A stretch of DNA of 64,000 nt, taken from the NCBI RefSeq assembly GCF_002906575.1, contig NZ_CP026309.1, positions 2,542,001 to 2,606,000 on the forward strand. Reading direction: 5' to 3'. The stretch is from Salinigranum rubrum. GTDB taxonomy: Archaea; Halobacteriota; Halobacteria; Halobacteriales; Haloferacaceae. The notes under the pieces are model-generated. The model was not told where the DNA came from, ran no database searches, and saw nothing but the letters and a program-made list of their open reading frames with translations. How positions within the stretch are numbered: the stretch's first letter is position 1; each line of letters begins with the position of its first letter. Below, piece after piece: positions 9,293-18,947 of this stretch. The position numbers were made by a program, and so were the translations under genes.

Positions 9293-10591
9293 ATGTCACT
9301 TAGCCACCGGTACCGGCAGCTCGCGGCTCTCATCGAGACGCTCGAATCACACGGGGTCGGCGTACAGCAGGCCGAGCCACTCGGTAACGGCGAGAGTGAT
9401 CAGCCGTCGGACGACGGGTTCGTCGTCCAGTTGCGCGTCGAACTCCCGGCCGACGCCACCGCCGACCTCTTCGACGTCGACAGCGCCGGAGCCGTCGAGA
9501 CGCCCGGGCGGCCTCCTGTTGAGCCGTCGGCGGCGCCGGTCGGTGTCAGGCCGGCCACGCCCGCTCCGAGGATAGCACTCGAAGGCGGACAGCCCACGGA
9601 CGCCAGCGACGGCGCGGCCGGTCACGACGACACGGAAGATGCGACCGAGGTCGACGGCGGCAGCGCCGACGCTGCCGAATCGGGGACATCGGGGAGTGAC
9701 GCCGGTGCGGCGGACGCCAGCAGGACGGGAACGGCGGACGACGACGCCGAACTCGATGTCGCCGCCGTCGTCGACGATGACTCCGACGGTGAGGAGACCG
9801 GGGGGACCGGCGATAGCTCCGGGTCCGACGACGCCGAGTCGGCGGGGGACGCCGAAGCGACGGACACGGCGACGACAGAGGACGCCGTCCCGTGTACGCA
9901 CCCCGACTGTGACCGGACGTTCGACACGGCCCGAGGGATGAAGATCCATCGGACGAAGGCCCACCCGCTCTCCGAACTCGTCGACGGGGAGCGAGAGCGG
10001 GCCGTCCACCGCGACCCCGACGTCCTGGCGCGCGTCTACGACGAACACGACACGTTCGCGGAGATGACGGCGGCACTCGACGTCGACGTCGGCGCTCAGG
10101 CGGTCCGCAAGCAGATGATCCGTCACGGCATCCACGAACCGGGAGCGAAGGATGAGGACACGACCGACGAGCGCACCGTCGATTCGACCGGCGAGCACAC
10201 CGAGGACGACGGCGCGCGCGACCAGTCGGCGTCGGCAGCGTCCGATGTCGACGAGATGGAGGAGGTGGACGAAACGGACGGCGTCGAACCGGACGTCGGG
10301 CTCTCGTCCGGGGCCGACGCGCCGCTCGACGACGACACGCCCGTCGCCGACAGGCTTCCGGACCTCGACCTCCCGGGGTCGCTCTCGACGCAGGACCTCC
10401 TGACCGCCGTCGAGGAGGCGAACACGCTGTACGACGTCCAGCGGGCGCTCGACCTCGATCAGAAGACGACGCGGGACGTCCTCACGGAGTACGACCTCCT
10501 CGAACTGGTCTCCGGACGGGTCGCCGCGGTCGGTGACCGCGAGGAACTGAAGGCCGAGATCGGCCAGCGCATCCGCCGGACCGCCACCTGA
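9293..10591 (+). CDS. C2H2 zinc-finger protein with acidic linkers and C-terminal HTH-like domain
   Basis: 432 residues. A helical N-terminal domain (about 1-65) is followed by 130 residues of Asp/Thr/Ser/Glu linker. Next comes a classical zinc finger with spacing C-x4-C-x12-H-x4-H (CTHPDCDRTF, about residues 201-224) and a helical region rich in charged residues (AVRKQMIRHGI). After a second acidic linker (about 285-355) the C-terminal 75 residues look like a winged-helix pair (TLYDVQRALDLDQKTTRDVL). The architecture suggests nucleic-acid binding and possibly gene regulation. The partner DNA is unknown and the linkers are presumably disordered. Confidence 0.75.
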   Translation: MSLSHRYRQLAALIETLESHGVGVQQAEPLGNGESDQPSDDGFVVQLRVELPADATADLFDVDSAGAVETPGRPPVEPSAAPVGVRPATPAPRIALEGGQPTDASDGAAGHDDTEDATEVDGGSADAAESGTSGSDAGAADASRTGTADDDAELDVAAVVDDDSDGEETGGTGDSSGSDDAESAGDAEATDTATTEDAVPCTHPDCDRTFDTARGMKIHRTKAHPLSELVDGERERAVHRDPDVLARVYDEHDTFAEMTAALDVDVGAQAVRKQMIRHGIHEPGAKDEDTTDERTVDSTGEHTEDDGARDQSASAASDVDEMEEVDETDGVEPDVGLSSGADAPLDDDTPVADRLPDLDLPGSLSTQDLLTAVEEANTLYDVQRALDLDQKTTRDVLTEYDLLELVSGRVAAVGDREELKAEIGQRIRRTAT

Positions 10592-10673
10592 CTCAGCGGG
10601 ACCGCTGAAAGTCACCACCGGCCGGCAGCCGGAGGGAGCGGCTGCGGACCGGTACACGGTTCAACGGTCCCTC

Positions 10674-11093
10674 TCACTCCGCCAGCCACGTCTCGTGGAG
10701 GTGAACCCACTCGACCCCGTTCGGCGTCCCCTCCGCGCGACGGAACAGCACTGTCGCGACCCGGCCGGTTCGCTCCTCTCCCGTGGTCTGCCACTCCTCG
10801 TACGTCCCGAGGCAGGTCTCGCCGACGACGCGCGGCTCGAACGTCGACGTCTCGACCGTGACGTCCTCGTGCGCCCCGTGGGCGTCGAAGACGTCCGCGA
10901 CGATGCCGTCTCGGCTTCTGGTCAGCCCCGAGGGTTGTATCATTCGGAAGTCCTCGGCGAGCACTCCCTCGAACCGGCGCAGTTCGGTTCGCTGCTGCGG
11001 GAGTTCGCCGACGAACCAGAGTTCGAAGAAGGCGTGCAGTTCGTCGACCTCCCGCCGACACTGCTCGACGAGCGAAGAGTCGGTCTCGGTCAT
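10674..11093 (-). CDS. SnoaL/DUF4440-like protein
   Basis: 139 residues from ATG 11093. The pattern of an N-terminal helix (VDELHAFFELWFVGEL), a short segment with FEGVLAEDFRMIQPSG, and a curved sheet ending in WVHLHETWLA matches the NTF2-like SnoaL/DUF4440 fold. Such proteins bind or transform small hydrophobic molecules, or simply form dimers, and no catalytic residue pattern allows a reaction to be named. It stands alone between the zinc-finger gene and the Dna2-like gene, both of which are separated from it by short spacers. Confidence 0.68.
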   Translation of the reverse strand: MTETDSSLVEQCRREVDELHAFFELWFVGELPQQRTELRRFEGVLAEDFRMIQPSGLTRSRDGIVADVFDAHGAHEDVTVETSTFEPRVVGETCLGTYEEWQTTGEERTGRVATVLFRRAEGTPNGVEWVHLHETWLAE

Positions 11094-11146
11094 AGTCGTC
11101 GGACGCCGCGGTCCCCCTTCAGTGCTCGCTCTCCGCTCGCCTCGCC

Positions 11147-13819
11147 CTAGTCCGCCTGTCCGACCCGCTGGCCCGCGCGTGCCCACGCGAGCATCTCCGC
11201 GTAGAAGGGCTCCGACGAGAGCGCGTCGGTGTCGCCGACGAGGACGAGTGCCTTCTTCGCGCGCGTGAGCGCGACGTTCACCCGCCGGTGGTCCTCGAAG
11301 ATGGGGCCGTCGAGCGTCCCGCACGCGACGAACGAGATGACGATGACCTCCTTCGCGGACCCCTGGAAGCGGTCGACGGTGTCGACCGTCACGTCCACTC
11401 GTCGACTGATCTCGGCCACCTGCGCCCGGAACGGGGCGATGACGCCGATGTCCCCCCTCTCGACCCCGGCGCCGAGGAACGCCTCGACCACCTCGGCGAC
11501 CCGGTCGGCCTCGACGGGGTTGGCGTTGCCCTCGCGCCGTCCGTCGGGGTCGACGAACGACACCTGGTCTCTGAGGTCGGAGGGGAGTCGGTCCGGGGCG
11601 ACACCCGGCAGGTCAGAGAGCCGCTGGGCGGCCACGTCGCCGGAGGCGGGGCGGAGTCTGTTGTCGTAGAAGCGCTTCGAGGAGAACGCCTGGATGCGCT
11701 GGGCCATTCTGTACTGGCGGTCGAGCATCACCGACGCCTCGGGGTAGCGCTCGACGAGTCGCTGAAAGAGCGACGTCCGCAGGTCGGTCTCGGCGCGGAC
11801 GACCGGCGGAAGCTGTTTGTGGTCGCCGACGAGGACGAACCGGTCGGCGAGGTTGACGGCCGCGAGCGTACCTGGCTCGGTCAGTTGCGAGGCCTCGTCG
11901 ACGAGCGCGACGTCGAACGACTGCTCGCGGAGCGCGCGAGACCCGCAGGCGGCGGTGGTCGCCGCGACGACCGGGGCGCCTCTGAATCTCGACGCGAGTT
12001 CCGCGGGGTCGCCGCGCTCTCGGAGCCGGATGTCGTGCATGTCCTCGCGGACGCCCGTCTCGCTGCCCACGCGAACCGCCTCTTCGAACCCCTGGTCGCG
12101 GAGGGCTTCGAGCGCGTTGTCGACCGCGCGGTTGGTGAACGCCGAGAGGAGGACGCGGTCGCCGCGCTCGACGAGCGCCCGCACCGTCCGCGCGATGGTG
12201 TAGGTCTTGCCCGTCCCCGGCGGGCCGTGGACGAGCGCGATGTCCTCGGCGTTCACCGCGCGGTTCACCGCCGCGTTCTGCGAGGCGTTGTTGTCGATGT
12301 ACGTCTCCCGCTTCTCCCGGAATTCGGGCTCGGCCCGCCCGAACAGGACGTCCTTCCGCCGCTGGTCGCCTTTCAGGAGGGCGTCGTGGAGGGCGGTGAG
12401 CAGCCGCGAAATCGTGATCTCGGAGGGGTACACGTCCAGCCGCCGGAGTTCGACCGGTTCGTCGGTCGTCACGACCACCTCGCTCCCGAGGCGCTCGATG
12501 CGACAGAGTTCGGCGTGACCGCGGACGGGGTCGCCGTCGGAAGCGAGCGCGACGTCACCCTCGCGGAGTTTCGAGACCGCGTCGCTCGCCTTCTTCGCTC
12601 GAAGCTCCCACCGGCCGTCGTCGCGTTCTCGCTGATCGAGCGGTTCGAGGTCGACGAGCGCCCGGTCGTCGGCCGCCCGCTCTTCTCCGGTTTGTTCCCA
12701 GATCTTCCGGTACTCGCGGTGGACTTCGCGGCGCTCGGCTTCGAGGTCCTCGTACATCCGCTCGAAGTACGCCCGCTCGTCCTCGGGGATGGCGGTCCCG
12801 ATCTGCCCGGCTTTCGACTCCTGGTCGAGACGGCCGGAGACGACCATGCAGGTGTCCTGCTCGAAGCAGTACTCGCACTTCGCGTTGGCCTCGTACCCGG
12901 TGGGGACGTCGGTCGCGAACTCCATGGCCGCGATCTCGTTTCTCGTTCGAACGACGTACTTCAGGAGGCCGGGACCGATGGAGAAGTCCTTCGCGGGCGA
13001 GAGGTCACCGCTCTCCTCGACGCGTTCGAGCGCCGTGTTCTTCGTGTACAGCAGGGTTCCCGTGTCGGGGGCCTCCTCTCCAGAGTCGGCGAGCATCAGC
13101 GCGTAGGCGGCGGCCTGAATCTTGTCCTGAAAGCGCGGGTCGCGCTTGAGGTTCTTCCCCGTCTTCAGTTCGACCGGCGACCCGCGCCGGATGGCGTCAG
13201 CGCGTCCCTTCATCCCGAACGTCGGCGAGATGAGCGTGTACTCCGAGCGCCACTCGTCCGCCTGCGAGAGCGTGCCCTGCGCCAGCCACCCCTCGATGGC
13301 GGCGGCGTTGCGCCGCACCTCGTCCGCCACCTCGGTCGCCTCTCGACCCAGCAGACCGATGTCGAGACCGGCCTCCGCGACTCGGTCCTCGATTGACGCC
13401 TCCAGGTCCATCCCGCGGAGGAGGTCGCCGAACACCTCGTGGACGATGGTCCCCTTCACGACCGGGTAGTTCAGCGGAATCCCCGAGAGCTTGTTCAGGT
13501 AGTACATCCGCGGGCACTGCACCCACGAGCGGACGTCGGTCACGTCGACGAGGAAGTCCGGTTCGAGCACGACGTACGACTCGCCCGACGTCGAGTAGGT
13601 GGTCTCCCCGCGGTACTCCTTCTCCTCGGCGTCGGTGACGAGAAGCTCCATCCCCGGTTCGGCGTAGTCGGCCGTCTCGGTCCACTTCCCCCAGAGCGTC
13701 ACGCCGAGAGGGTCGCCGTCGGCGGGGCGGACGGTGAGTTCGACGAGGTCGCTCTCGCCGTACTGCGTGTTCACCGTCTTCACGTCGCCGACGTCGAGGA
13801 CCCGACCGCGAACGTTCAC
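11147..13819 (-). CDS. Dna2-like nuclease-helicase with Fe-S cluster
   Basis: An 890-residue SF1 helicase fused to a RecB-type nuclease. Residues 1-90 form an OB-like strand-rich region. C102 (VQCPRMYY) and the Cys trio in KCEYCFEQDTC (about 312-322) match the four-Cys 4Fe-4S nuclease signature of Dna2/AddB, and the nuclease motif ELKTG lies between them. The helicase part has Walker A GPPGTGKT (about 532-539), VDEASQ, a GDHKQLPP motif and the C-terminal ALTRAKKALVLVGD. Family members process flaps and broken DNA ends. The start is a GTG at 13819. FEN1, which acts on the same kind of substrate, lies 2.2 kb away. Confidence 0.9.
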   Translation of the reverse strand: MNVRGRVLDVGDVKTVNTQYGESDLVELTVRPADGDPLGVTLWGKWTETADYAEPGMELLVTDAEEKEYRGETTYSTSGESYVVLEPDFLVDVTDVRSWVQCPRMYYLNKLSGIPLNYPVVKGTIVHEVFGDLLRGMDLEASIEDRVAEAGLDIGLLGREATEVADEVRRNAAAIEGWLAQGTLSQADEWRSEYTLISPTFGMKGRADAIRRGSPVELKTGKNLKRDPRFQDKIQAAAYALMLADSGEEAPDTGTLLYTKNTALERVEESGDLSPAKDFSIGPGLLKYVVRTRNEIAAMEFATDVPTGYEANAKCEYCFEQDTCMVVSGRLDQESKAGQIGTAIPEDERAYFERMYEDLEAERREVHREYRKIWEQTGEERAADDRALVDLEPLDQRERDDGRWELRAKKASDAVSKLREGDVALASDGDPVRGHAELCRIERLGSEVVVTTDEPVELRRLDVYPSEITISRLLTALHDALLKGDQRRKDVLFGRAEPEFREKRETYIDNNASQNAAVNRAVNAEDIALVHGPPGTGKTYTIARTVRALVERGDRVLLSAFTNRAVDNALEALRDQGFEEAVRVGSETGVREDMHDIRLRERGDPAELASRFRGAPVVAATTAACGSRALREQSFDVALVDEASQLTEPGTLAAVNLADRFVLVGDHKQLPPVVRAETDLRTSLFQRLVERYPEASVMLDRQYRMAQRIQAFSSKRFYDNRLRPASGDVAAQRLSDLPGVAPDRLPSDLRDQVSFVDPDGRREGNANPVEADRVAEVVEAFLGAGVERGDIGVIAPFRAQVAEISRRVDVTVDTVDRFQGSAKEVIVISFVACGTLDGPIFEDHRRVNVALTRAKKALVLVGDTDALSSEPFYAEMLAWARAGQRVGQAD

Positions 13820-13864
13820 GAACGGTCCACGCCCCCGAGAGTAAAAAGCCTGTTTTCGTCCCGG

Positions 13865-14296
13865 TCAGCGGAGCTTGAAGTAGAGCCAGCGCCAGACGCC
13901 GAGACCGACGACGCCGACGACGAGCGTGACGCCGAAGAAGATAGCCAGCGGCAGCAGCCCGCCGGTCGCGTCGAACGGGAGGACCACCCGGAGGACGATG
14001 CCGATGACGTCGGCGACGACCCACGAACGGATGCCGAGCGGGATGGCGGCCTTCGCCGACTCCGCCGCGCCCGCCGAGTACGCGCCGACGAGGGGAGCGG
14101 CGACGACCCAGCCGACGAGGAACGGGAGGAGCGTCAGTGCGAGGCCGACCGGGTTCTCCGTGAGATACGCGAAGCCGTTGTGCCGCGCCGTCCCGAGCGA
14201 CAGCAACAGCGCCAGTACCAGCACGTCCCCCACCGCCAGGGGCAGCGCGGCCGTGACGATGCGCCCGTCCAGGAACGACCCTGTCGAGGTTGCCAT
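13865..14296 (-). CDS. DUF3054 family membrane protein
   Basis: 143 residues with four predicted transmembrane helices (about 17-36, 52-72, 84-106 and 112-135) and short loops, in the arrangement of the DUF3054 family found in haloarchaea and actinobacteria. The motif GIRSWVVADVIGIVLR between helices 3 and 4 is typical. No transport substrate or activity is known for the family. The gene is separated by 39 bases from the methyltransferase gene upstream on the same strand. Confidence 0.75.
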   Translation of the reverse strand: MATSTGSFLDGRIVTAALPLAVGDVLVLALLLSLGTARHNGFAYLTENPVGLALTLLPFLVGWVVAAPLVGAYSAGAAESAKAAIPLGIRSWVVADVIGIVLRVVLPFDATGGLLPLAIFFGVTLVVGVVGLGVWRWLYFKLR

Positions 14297-14335
14297 ACGC
14301 GCCCCTTCTGTGGGGTGCCTCTTGGCTTCCCCGGT

Positions 14336-14952
14336 TCAGTGTCGAAAGTCCCCGACGCGACCGGCGACGACGTAGCCGAACCCCGCTCTGACGACGCGCG
14401 CCGAGAGACCCTCCCGTTCGAGGAAGCGCGCGAGGTCGTCCGGCGTCGAGAACGCCGAGTCGAACCCGACCGCGCGTTCGAGACCGACGAGCGCCCGGCC
14501 CCGAAGCGTCGAGGGGTCGAAGTCGGCGACGACGACCACCCCGCCGGGGGCGACGACCCGACGCGCCTCGGCGAGGAGCGCCCGCTGGTTCCGGACGTGA
14601 TGGAGCGCGTCGACGACGGTGACGGCGTCGACGGCGTCGGTTTCGACGGGGAGGGCGGTCGCGTCCGCGGCCAGACACGCGTGTCCCCGCTCCCGGGCGA
14701 CGCGGAGCATCTCTCTCGACCGGTCGACCACGACGACGCCTCTCCCCTCCGTGTCGGTGGACGCGACGATGTCCGACAGCGCCCGCGCGGCACGACCGGT
14801 CCCCCGGCGACGTCGAGGACCGTCCCGACCGGTCGCCGTGACAGCGACAGCGCGTCCGCCAGGGCCGCCCTGTCCGCGGAGGGCATCAGACGGTCGTACA
14901 GCGGTGCGACGCGGTCGAAGAAGCGGACGTCGCCGGGTCCGTGGTCGAGCAT
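14336..14952 (-). CDS. class I SAM-dependent methyltransferase (single-base frameshift)
   Basis: Restored length 205 residues. The N-terminal frame gives FFDRVAPLYDRLMPS and GTVLDVAGG. The C-terminal frame gives VVVVDRSREMLRVAR, VDALHHVRNQ and PGGVVVVADFDP, the SAM-pocket motifs of a Rossmann-fold methyltransferase related to UbiE-type enzymes. The frames join if one base is added to the run of five C at 14801-14805 (G on the coding strand), giving AGGTGRAARALS, the canonical motif I. Substrate unknown. As in the helicase gene, a homopolymer miscount is a likelier cause than genuine decay because the rest of the protein is intact. Confidence 0.8.
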
Positions 14953-15065
14953 ACGGGTGCGTCGGGGGGAGCCCACGAGAAGCTTTGGTCGCGTGCCGCG
15001 TGAGAGAGCGGTGGTCGGGTAGGGGGAAGGGAAAGACACAGGCCGCTCGTCGGCCTTCTGTCGCT

Positions 15066-15671
15066 ATGGAGTACGCGTTTCTCGGCTGGCCCGATGGGGA
15101 AGAGGGGCCGCGGCTCCGGCTCGACTACCGGGCGTTCGCGTACGCCGGCAAGTTCGTCACCTCCTCGACGGGCGTGGCGGTCGTCCGCGACAGGACCGAC
15201 CCGCTGGCCCTCGACGTGGACGAGGACGAACCCCCACAGATCGGCGATCCGACGGTGGTCGCCGCCGTCGCGTTCAACGAGGACCGAACCGATCCCGAGA
15301 CCCTGTGGCTCCGGTACGTGACCGTTCGGGGGGACCGCCGGGGCGAAGGTATCGGCCCACACCTCGTCGCGTTCGTCTGCGAGCGCGCCCGCGAGCGCGG
15401 CTACGCGCGGTGTCGTATCGCCGTGAACAACGTCTTCTCCTACGAGGCGCTCTCGAAGGTCGGCTTCGCCTACACCGGCAGAGAGACCGGACTGGCCGAG
15501 GTGGTGCTGGACCGTGAGCTTCGAGTGGAGGGAGAGGTCGACGCCGACACCTACCAGCGCGGGCTGGACGTCTTTCGCGCCCGCGACTGCACCGAAGAGG
15601 AGCGGGCGTTTCTGGCGACGAGGGAGGATGCAGGGCCGCCGGAGCGCGTCGACGCGCCGGAGGGAGAGTAA
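15066..15671 (+). CDS. GNAT-family N-acetyltransferase
   Basis: 201 residues from ATG 15066. The acetyl-CoA binding signature is visible as VRGDRRGEGIGPHLV near residue 92, preceded by the strand TLWLRYVT and followed by CRIAVNNVFSYEALSKVGF, the usual C-terminal GNAT strand-helix. The N-terminal 75 residues contain an Asp-rich loop. The acceptor substrate cannot be predicted. The gene is divergent from the methyltransferase gene; the shared spacer (14953-15065) holds both promoters. Confidence 0.82.
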   Translation: MEYAFLGWPDGEEGPRLRLDYRAFAYAGKFVTSSTGVAVVRDRTDPLALDVDEDEPPQIGDPTVVAAVAFNEDRTDPETLWLRYVTVRGDRRGEGIGPHLVAFVCERARERGYARCRIAVNNVFSYEALSKVGFAYTGRETGLAEVVLDRELRVEGEVDADTYQRGLDVFRARDCTEEERAFLATREDAGPPERVDAPEGE

Positions 15672-15984
15672 GACGAGTGCACGGGTGCGGTGGCGCGGCC
15701 GGGACGACGTCGGTCGTCCCGTCGCGCGAGGGACGAGGACGCGAGCGAACGGAGTGAGTTCGCGTCCGAGTCGGCTGGGGAGGACTGTGGCCTCACTGCG
15801 CCCGTGTCCCGCGCGACGTTCACGTATCGAGAGACGGGTTCCGCTCGTATCGAGGGATGGGTCATGCTCGACGAGTACCTCACCGACTCGGCCGCCGAAC
15901 CGTTCACCGCGTGCCGAACCCCTTCCGTCTTCCGCTCGACGAAACGCCGTGTGATTAAGACGCTCCGCGCCGAGAGCCCGAACG
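15672..15984. other. intergenic region with FEN1 promoter
   Basis: 313 bases without a credible gene. The only recognisable parts are a gcgagcgaacggagtgag segment (about 15740-15757), a low-complexity motif frequent in haloarchaeal spacers, and a promoter: gattaag at 15953-15959 with a cgaaa BRE-like element just upstream (15940-15944), about 29 bases before the ATG at 15985. Confidence 0.5.
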
Positions 15985-16965
15985 ATGGGAAACGCAGACC
16001 TCCGCAGCCTCGCGCATCTCTCGGACGTCGCGTGGGACGACATCGCCGGCAGCGTCGTCGCCGTCGACGCGCACAACTGGCTCTACCGCTATCTCACGAC
16101 GACGGTGAAGTGGACCCGCGACGAGGTGTACACCACCGAGGACGGCGAGGAGGTGGCGAACCTCGTCGGCCTCGTCCAGGGACTCCCCAAGTTCTTCGAG
16201 CACGACCTGATACCGGTGTTCGTCTTCGACGGCGGCGTGACGGAGTTGAAGGACGACGAGGTGGAGAAGCGCCGCGAGGCCAAGGAGAAGGCACAGGAGC
16301 GACTGGAGGACGCGCGCGAACGGGGTGACACGGTCGAGGCCGCCCGCCTCGAAGCGCGCACCCAGCGGCTCACGCCCGTCATCCAGGAGACGACGCGCGA
16401 ACTCCTCTCGCTCCTCGACGTGCCGTACATCGAAGCGCCCGCCGAGGGGGAGGCGCAGGCGTCGTACATGGCGCGGACGGGTGACGCCGACTACGTCGGG
16501 AGCGAGGACTACGACACGCTCCTCTTTGGCGCGCCGTACACGCTCCGCGGCCTGACGAGCAAGGGCGTCCCCGAACTGATGAGCCTCGACGCGACCCTCG
16601 AACGGAACGACCTCACGTGGGAGCAACTGGTCGACGTCGCCATCCTCTGTGGCACCGACTTCAACCAGGGAATCAGGGGCGTCGGCCCGAAGACGGCCGT
16701 GAAAGAAGTCAAAGAACACGGCGACCTCTGGGGCGTCCTCGACGCGAGAGGCGACCACATCCCGAACGCCGACCGCGTCCGCGACCTCTTCCTCGACCCG
16801 CCGGTGACCGACGAGTACGAGTTCGACCCCGACATCGACCCGGACCTCGACGCCGCGCGGCGCTACGTCGTCGAGGAGTGGGAGGTCGACGAGGGCGAGG
16901 TCGAGACGGGGTTTCAGCGCATCGACGAGTCGCTCGTGCAGACGGGGCTCGACCGCTGGACCTGA
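15985..16965 (+). CDS. fen: flap endonuclease 1
   Basis: A 326-residue structure-specific nuclease that removes 5' flaps during Okazaki-fragment maturation and repair. The XPG-N domain carries [14 protein letters not shown] and [11 protein letters not shown], and the XPG-I domain carries [11 protein letters not shown] and [11 protein letters not shown] with the metal-binding acids. The helix-hairpin-helix [18 protein letters not shown] follows. The C-terminus ends QTGLDRWT, which fits a PCNA-binding PIP-box pattern (Q-x-x-L-x-x-W). Length is normal for archaeal FEN1. A TATA-like element 29 bases upstream suggests a leaderless transcript. Confidence 0.96.
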   Translation: MGNADLRSLAHLSDVAWDDIAGSVVAVDAHNWLYRYLTTTVKWTRDEVYTTEDGEEVANLVGLVQGLPKFFEHDLIPVFVFDGGVTELKDDEVEKRREAKEKAQERLEDARERGDTVEAARLEARTQRLTPVIQETTRELLSLLDVPYIEAPAEGEAQASYMARTGDADYVGSEDYDTLLFGAPYTLRGLTSKGVPELMSLDATLERNDLTWEQLVDVAILCGTDFNQGIRGVGPKTAVKEVKEHGDLWGVLDARGDHIPNADRVRDLFLDPPVTDEYEFDPDIDPDLDAARRYVVEEWEVDEGEVETGFQRIDESLVQTGLDRWT

Positions 16966-17005
16966 CTCCGACTCCCGTGCCCGACCCCGGCGGTCGGATC
17001 GTCGG

Positions 17006-17440
17006 TCAGACCGCCGCCTTCACGACGTGGACGGGCACGTCGGCCGTTCGGACGACGCGCTCTGTCACGCTCCCGACGAGGCGGTGGTACTCGTCGCTCC
17101 GCCGCTCGGTTCCCATCACGACGAGGTCCGCCCCGACCATCGGAATCGCGTCGAGGATAGCCTCGTGCGGGGAGCCTTCGACGACGTGCTGTTCGACCGG
17201 GACGCCCTCGTCTGTGGCCCGCGCGGCGGCCGCTTCGAGCGCGTCCGCGCCGTGTGACTGGAGAGCGTGCTCGACGCCCTCGATGGCGTCGATACCGGCG
17301 TAGTGGTTCACGATGTCCGTGTCGACCACGTAGAGGAGGTGCAGCGTCGCGTCGTACCGCCGCGCGAGGTCGAGCGCGTGGTCGACGGCCAGTTCGGACC
17401 CGGGACTCCCGTCGGTGGGCAGGAGGATCGTCTGGTACAT
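17006..17440 (-). CDS. universal stress protein (UspA family)
   Basis: 144 residues from ATG 17440. It opens with ILLPTDGSPGSELAVDHAL and ends with RLVGSVTERVVRTADVPVHV, the usual Usp start and end. In the ATP-binding signature (G-x2-G-x9-G-S) the second Gly is replaced (MGTERRSDEYHRLVGS), so nucleotide binding may be weakened. Members modulate stress responses as cytosolic dimers. The gene lies 91 bases downstream of the aminotransferase gene on the same strand. Two other complete Usp genes and one Usp remnant occur in the window. Confidence 0.9.
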   Translation of the reverse strand: MYQTILLPTDGSPGSELAVDHALDLARRYDATLHLLYVVDTDIVNHYAGIDAIEGVEHALQSHGADALEAAAARATDEGVPVEQHVVEGSPHEAILDAIPMVGADLVVMGTERRSDEYHRLVGSVTERVVRTADVPVHVVKAAV

Positions 17441-17531
17441 CACGGAGAGTCCTTCCATCGCCGGTTCCAAAACACGGGCGGCCGGTCCCCGGCGCGTGAG
17501 AAGGAATCGACTCGGAGCCGCGAAGGCGGCG

Positions 17532-18890
17532 TCAGGAGACGTCGTCGATCGCCTGCGTGAGGAGGTCGGCTCCGAGGTCGATCTCCCGCTCGGTGACGTC
17601 CAGCGGGGGGAGAATTCGAAGGGTCTGGTGCCCACAGCCGAGCGTCAACAGTCCGCGCGCGAGCGCCGCCTCCTGAACCGCGTCGCGTCGTTCCTTCGAA
17701 TCGAACTCGACGGCGAGTAAGAGCCCCAGTCCGCGGACGTCTTCCACGACGGTGCGGTCGGCGTCTTCGAGGAGTTCGACGAACTGCCGGCCCCGCGCGG
17801 TGGCGTTCGCCAGGAGGTCGCGTTCCTCGATGAGGTCGATGGTGAGCGCCCCGCCCGCGGCGGCGACGAGGTCGCCCGCGCCCCACGTCGACGAGAGGCG
17901 GCCCTCCTCGTCGGGGAACAGGTCCTCCCGCCCCACGGTCGCGCCCACCCGGAGCGCCTTCGCCGAGCAGATGAGGTCCGGTTCGAGCGCCGAGTGGTCC
18001 GTCGCCCACCACTTTCCTGTTCTCCCCAGGCCCGTCTGAATCTCGTCGACGACGAGGGTGATGTCGTGTTCCTCGGCGAGCGCCGCCACCTCGTCGGTGA
18101 ACGCCTCGCTCGGGAACCGATAGCCCCCCTCGCCCTGGACGGGTTCGAGGACGATGTACGCCACTTCTTCGGGCGGGAGGTGTCCGCGGTCGGAGTCGAG
18201 TTTCCGGCGCAGGCGCGACTCCGTCTCCCCCTGCGGCCCGAAGAAGAACCCACACGAACACGTCTCGGGCGTGCAGGTCCGGTCCTCGCAGAAGGGAACG
18301 TCGACGACGCCGGCGACTTCGGGAAAGTGTCGTCGGTACTTCTCCTTCGAGCGGTTGAGCGAGAGCGCCCCGAGCGTCCGGCCGTGGAAGGCCCCTTCGA
18401 AGGTAACGCCGTGTTTCGCCCCCTGTGAGTGATCGTACGCGACCTTGATGGCGTTCTCGATGGCCTCCGCGCCCGAGTTCGAGAGGAACACGGTGTCCAT
18501 GCCGTAGTGGTCGGTGAGACGCGTGAGTCGGCTCATCAGCCCCGCCGGGCCGGGAGCGTCCTGTTCGTCGGGGAGGTGGTGCCCGCCGGCGACGTAGAAG
18601 TCCTGACCCGCGACTTTCAGGGGGTCGACGAGGTCGAACTCGCGGAGTCGTTCGAGGAGAGCGGGGTTGTTGTACCCGAGCGGGGCGGCGGCGACGTGGC
18701 TGGTGAAGTCCATGAGAACGTTGCCGTCGACGTCGGTGCAGAACGGCCCTTCTGCGGGTGCGGTCCGGTCCCAGACGAAGTCGTACACGTAGGTGCTGAG
18801 CGCGGCGGTCGACTGGTGGTAGTCGACCCACTCCTTCGCGCGCGTGCCGGGGAAGCCGTCCACCTGTGGCTCCGCCGTCTCTCGATTCAT
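17532..18890 (-). CDS. class III PLP-dependent aminotransferase/racemase
   Basis: 452 residues of fold-type I. SNSGAEAIENAIKVAYD binds the cofactor phosphate, VVDEIQTGLGRTGK supplies the pyridine-contact Asp, and K311 (ICSAKALRVG) is the Schiff-base lysine. The branch includes 4-aminobutyrate and ornithine-type aminotransferases and archaeal broad-range amino-acid racemases; sequence alone does not separate these. Residues about 200-214 hold a cluster of four cysteines (CEDRTCTPETCSCG), which is unusual for aminotransferases and could bind a metal. It may be co-transcribed with the downstream UspA gene. Confidence 0.88.
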   Translation of the reverse strand: MNRETAEPQVDGFPGTRAKEWVDYHQSTAALSTYVYDFVWDRTAPAEGPFCTDVDGNVLMDFTSHVAAAPLGYNNPALLERLREFDLVDPLKVAGQDFYVAGGHHLPDEQDAPGPAGLMSRLTRLTDHYGMDTVFLSNSGAEAIENAIKVAYDHSQGAKHGVTFEGAFHGRTLGALSLNRSKEKYRRHFPEVAGVVDVPFCEDRTCTPETCSCGFFFGPQGETESRLRRKLDSDRGHLPPEEVAYIVLEPVQGEGGYRFPSEAFTDEVAALAEEHDITLVVDEIQTGLGRTGKWWATDHSALEPDLICSAKALRVGATVGREDLFPDEEGRLSSTWGAGDLVAAAGGALTIDLIEERDLLANATARGRQFVELLEDADRTVVEDVRGLGLLLAVEFDSKERRDAVQEAALARGLLTLGCGHQTLRILPPLDVTEREIDLGADLLTQAIDDVS

Positions 18891-18947
18891 AGCCGTGATA
18901 CGCCGAGGGCGGTCAAAAGGCGTTCGTCGCCGCCGCCCCGATTCGGG

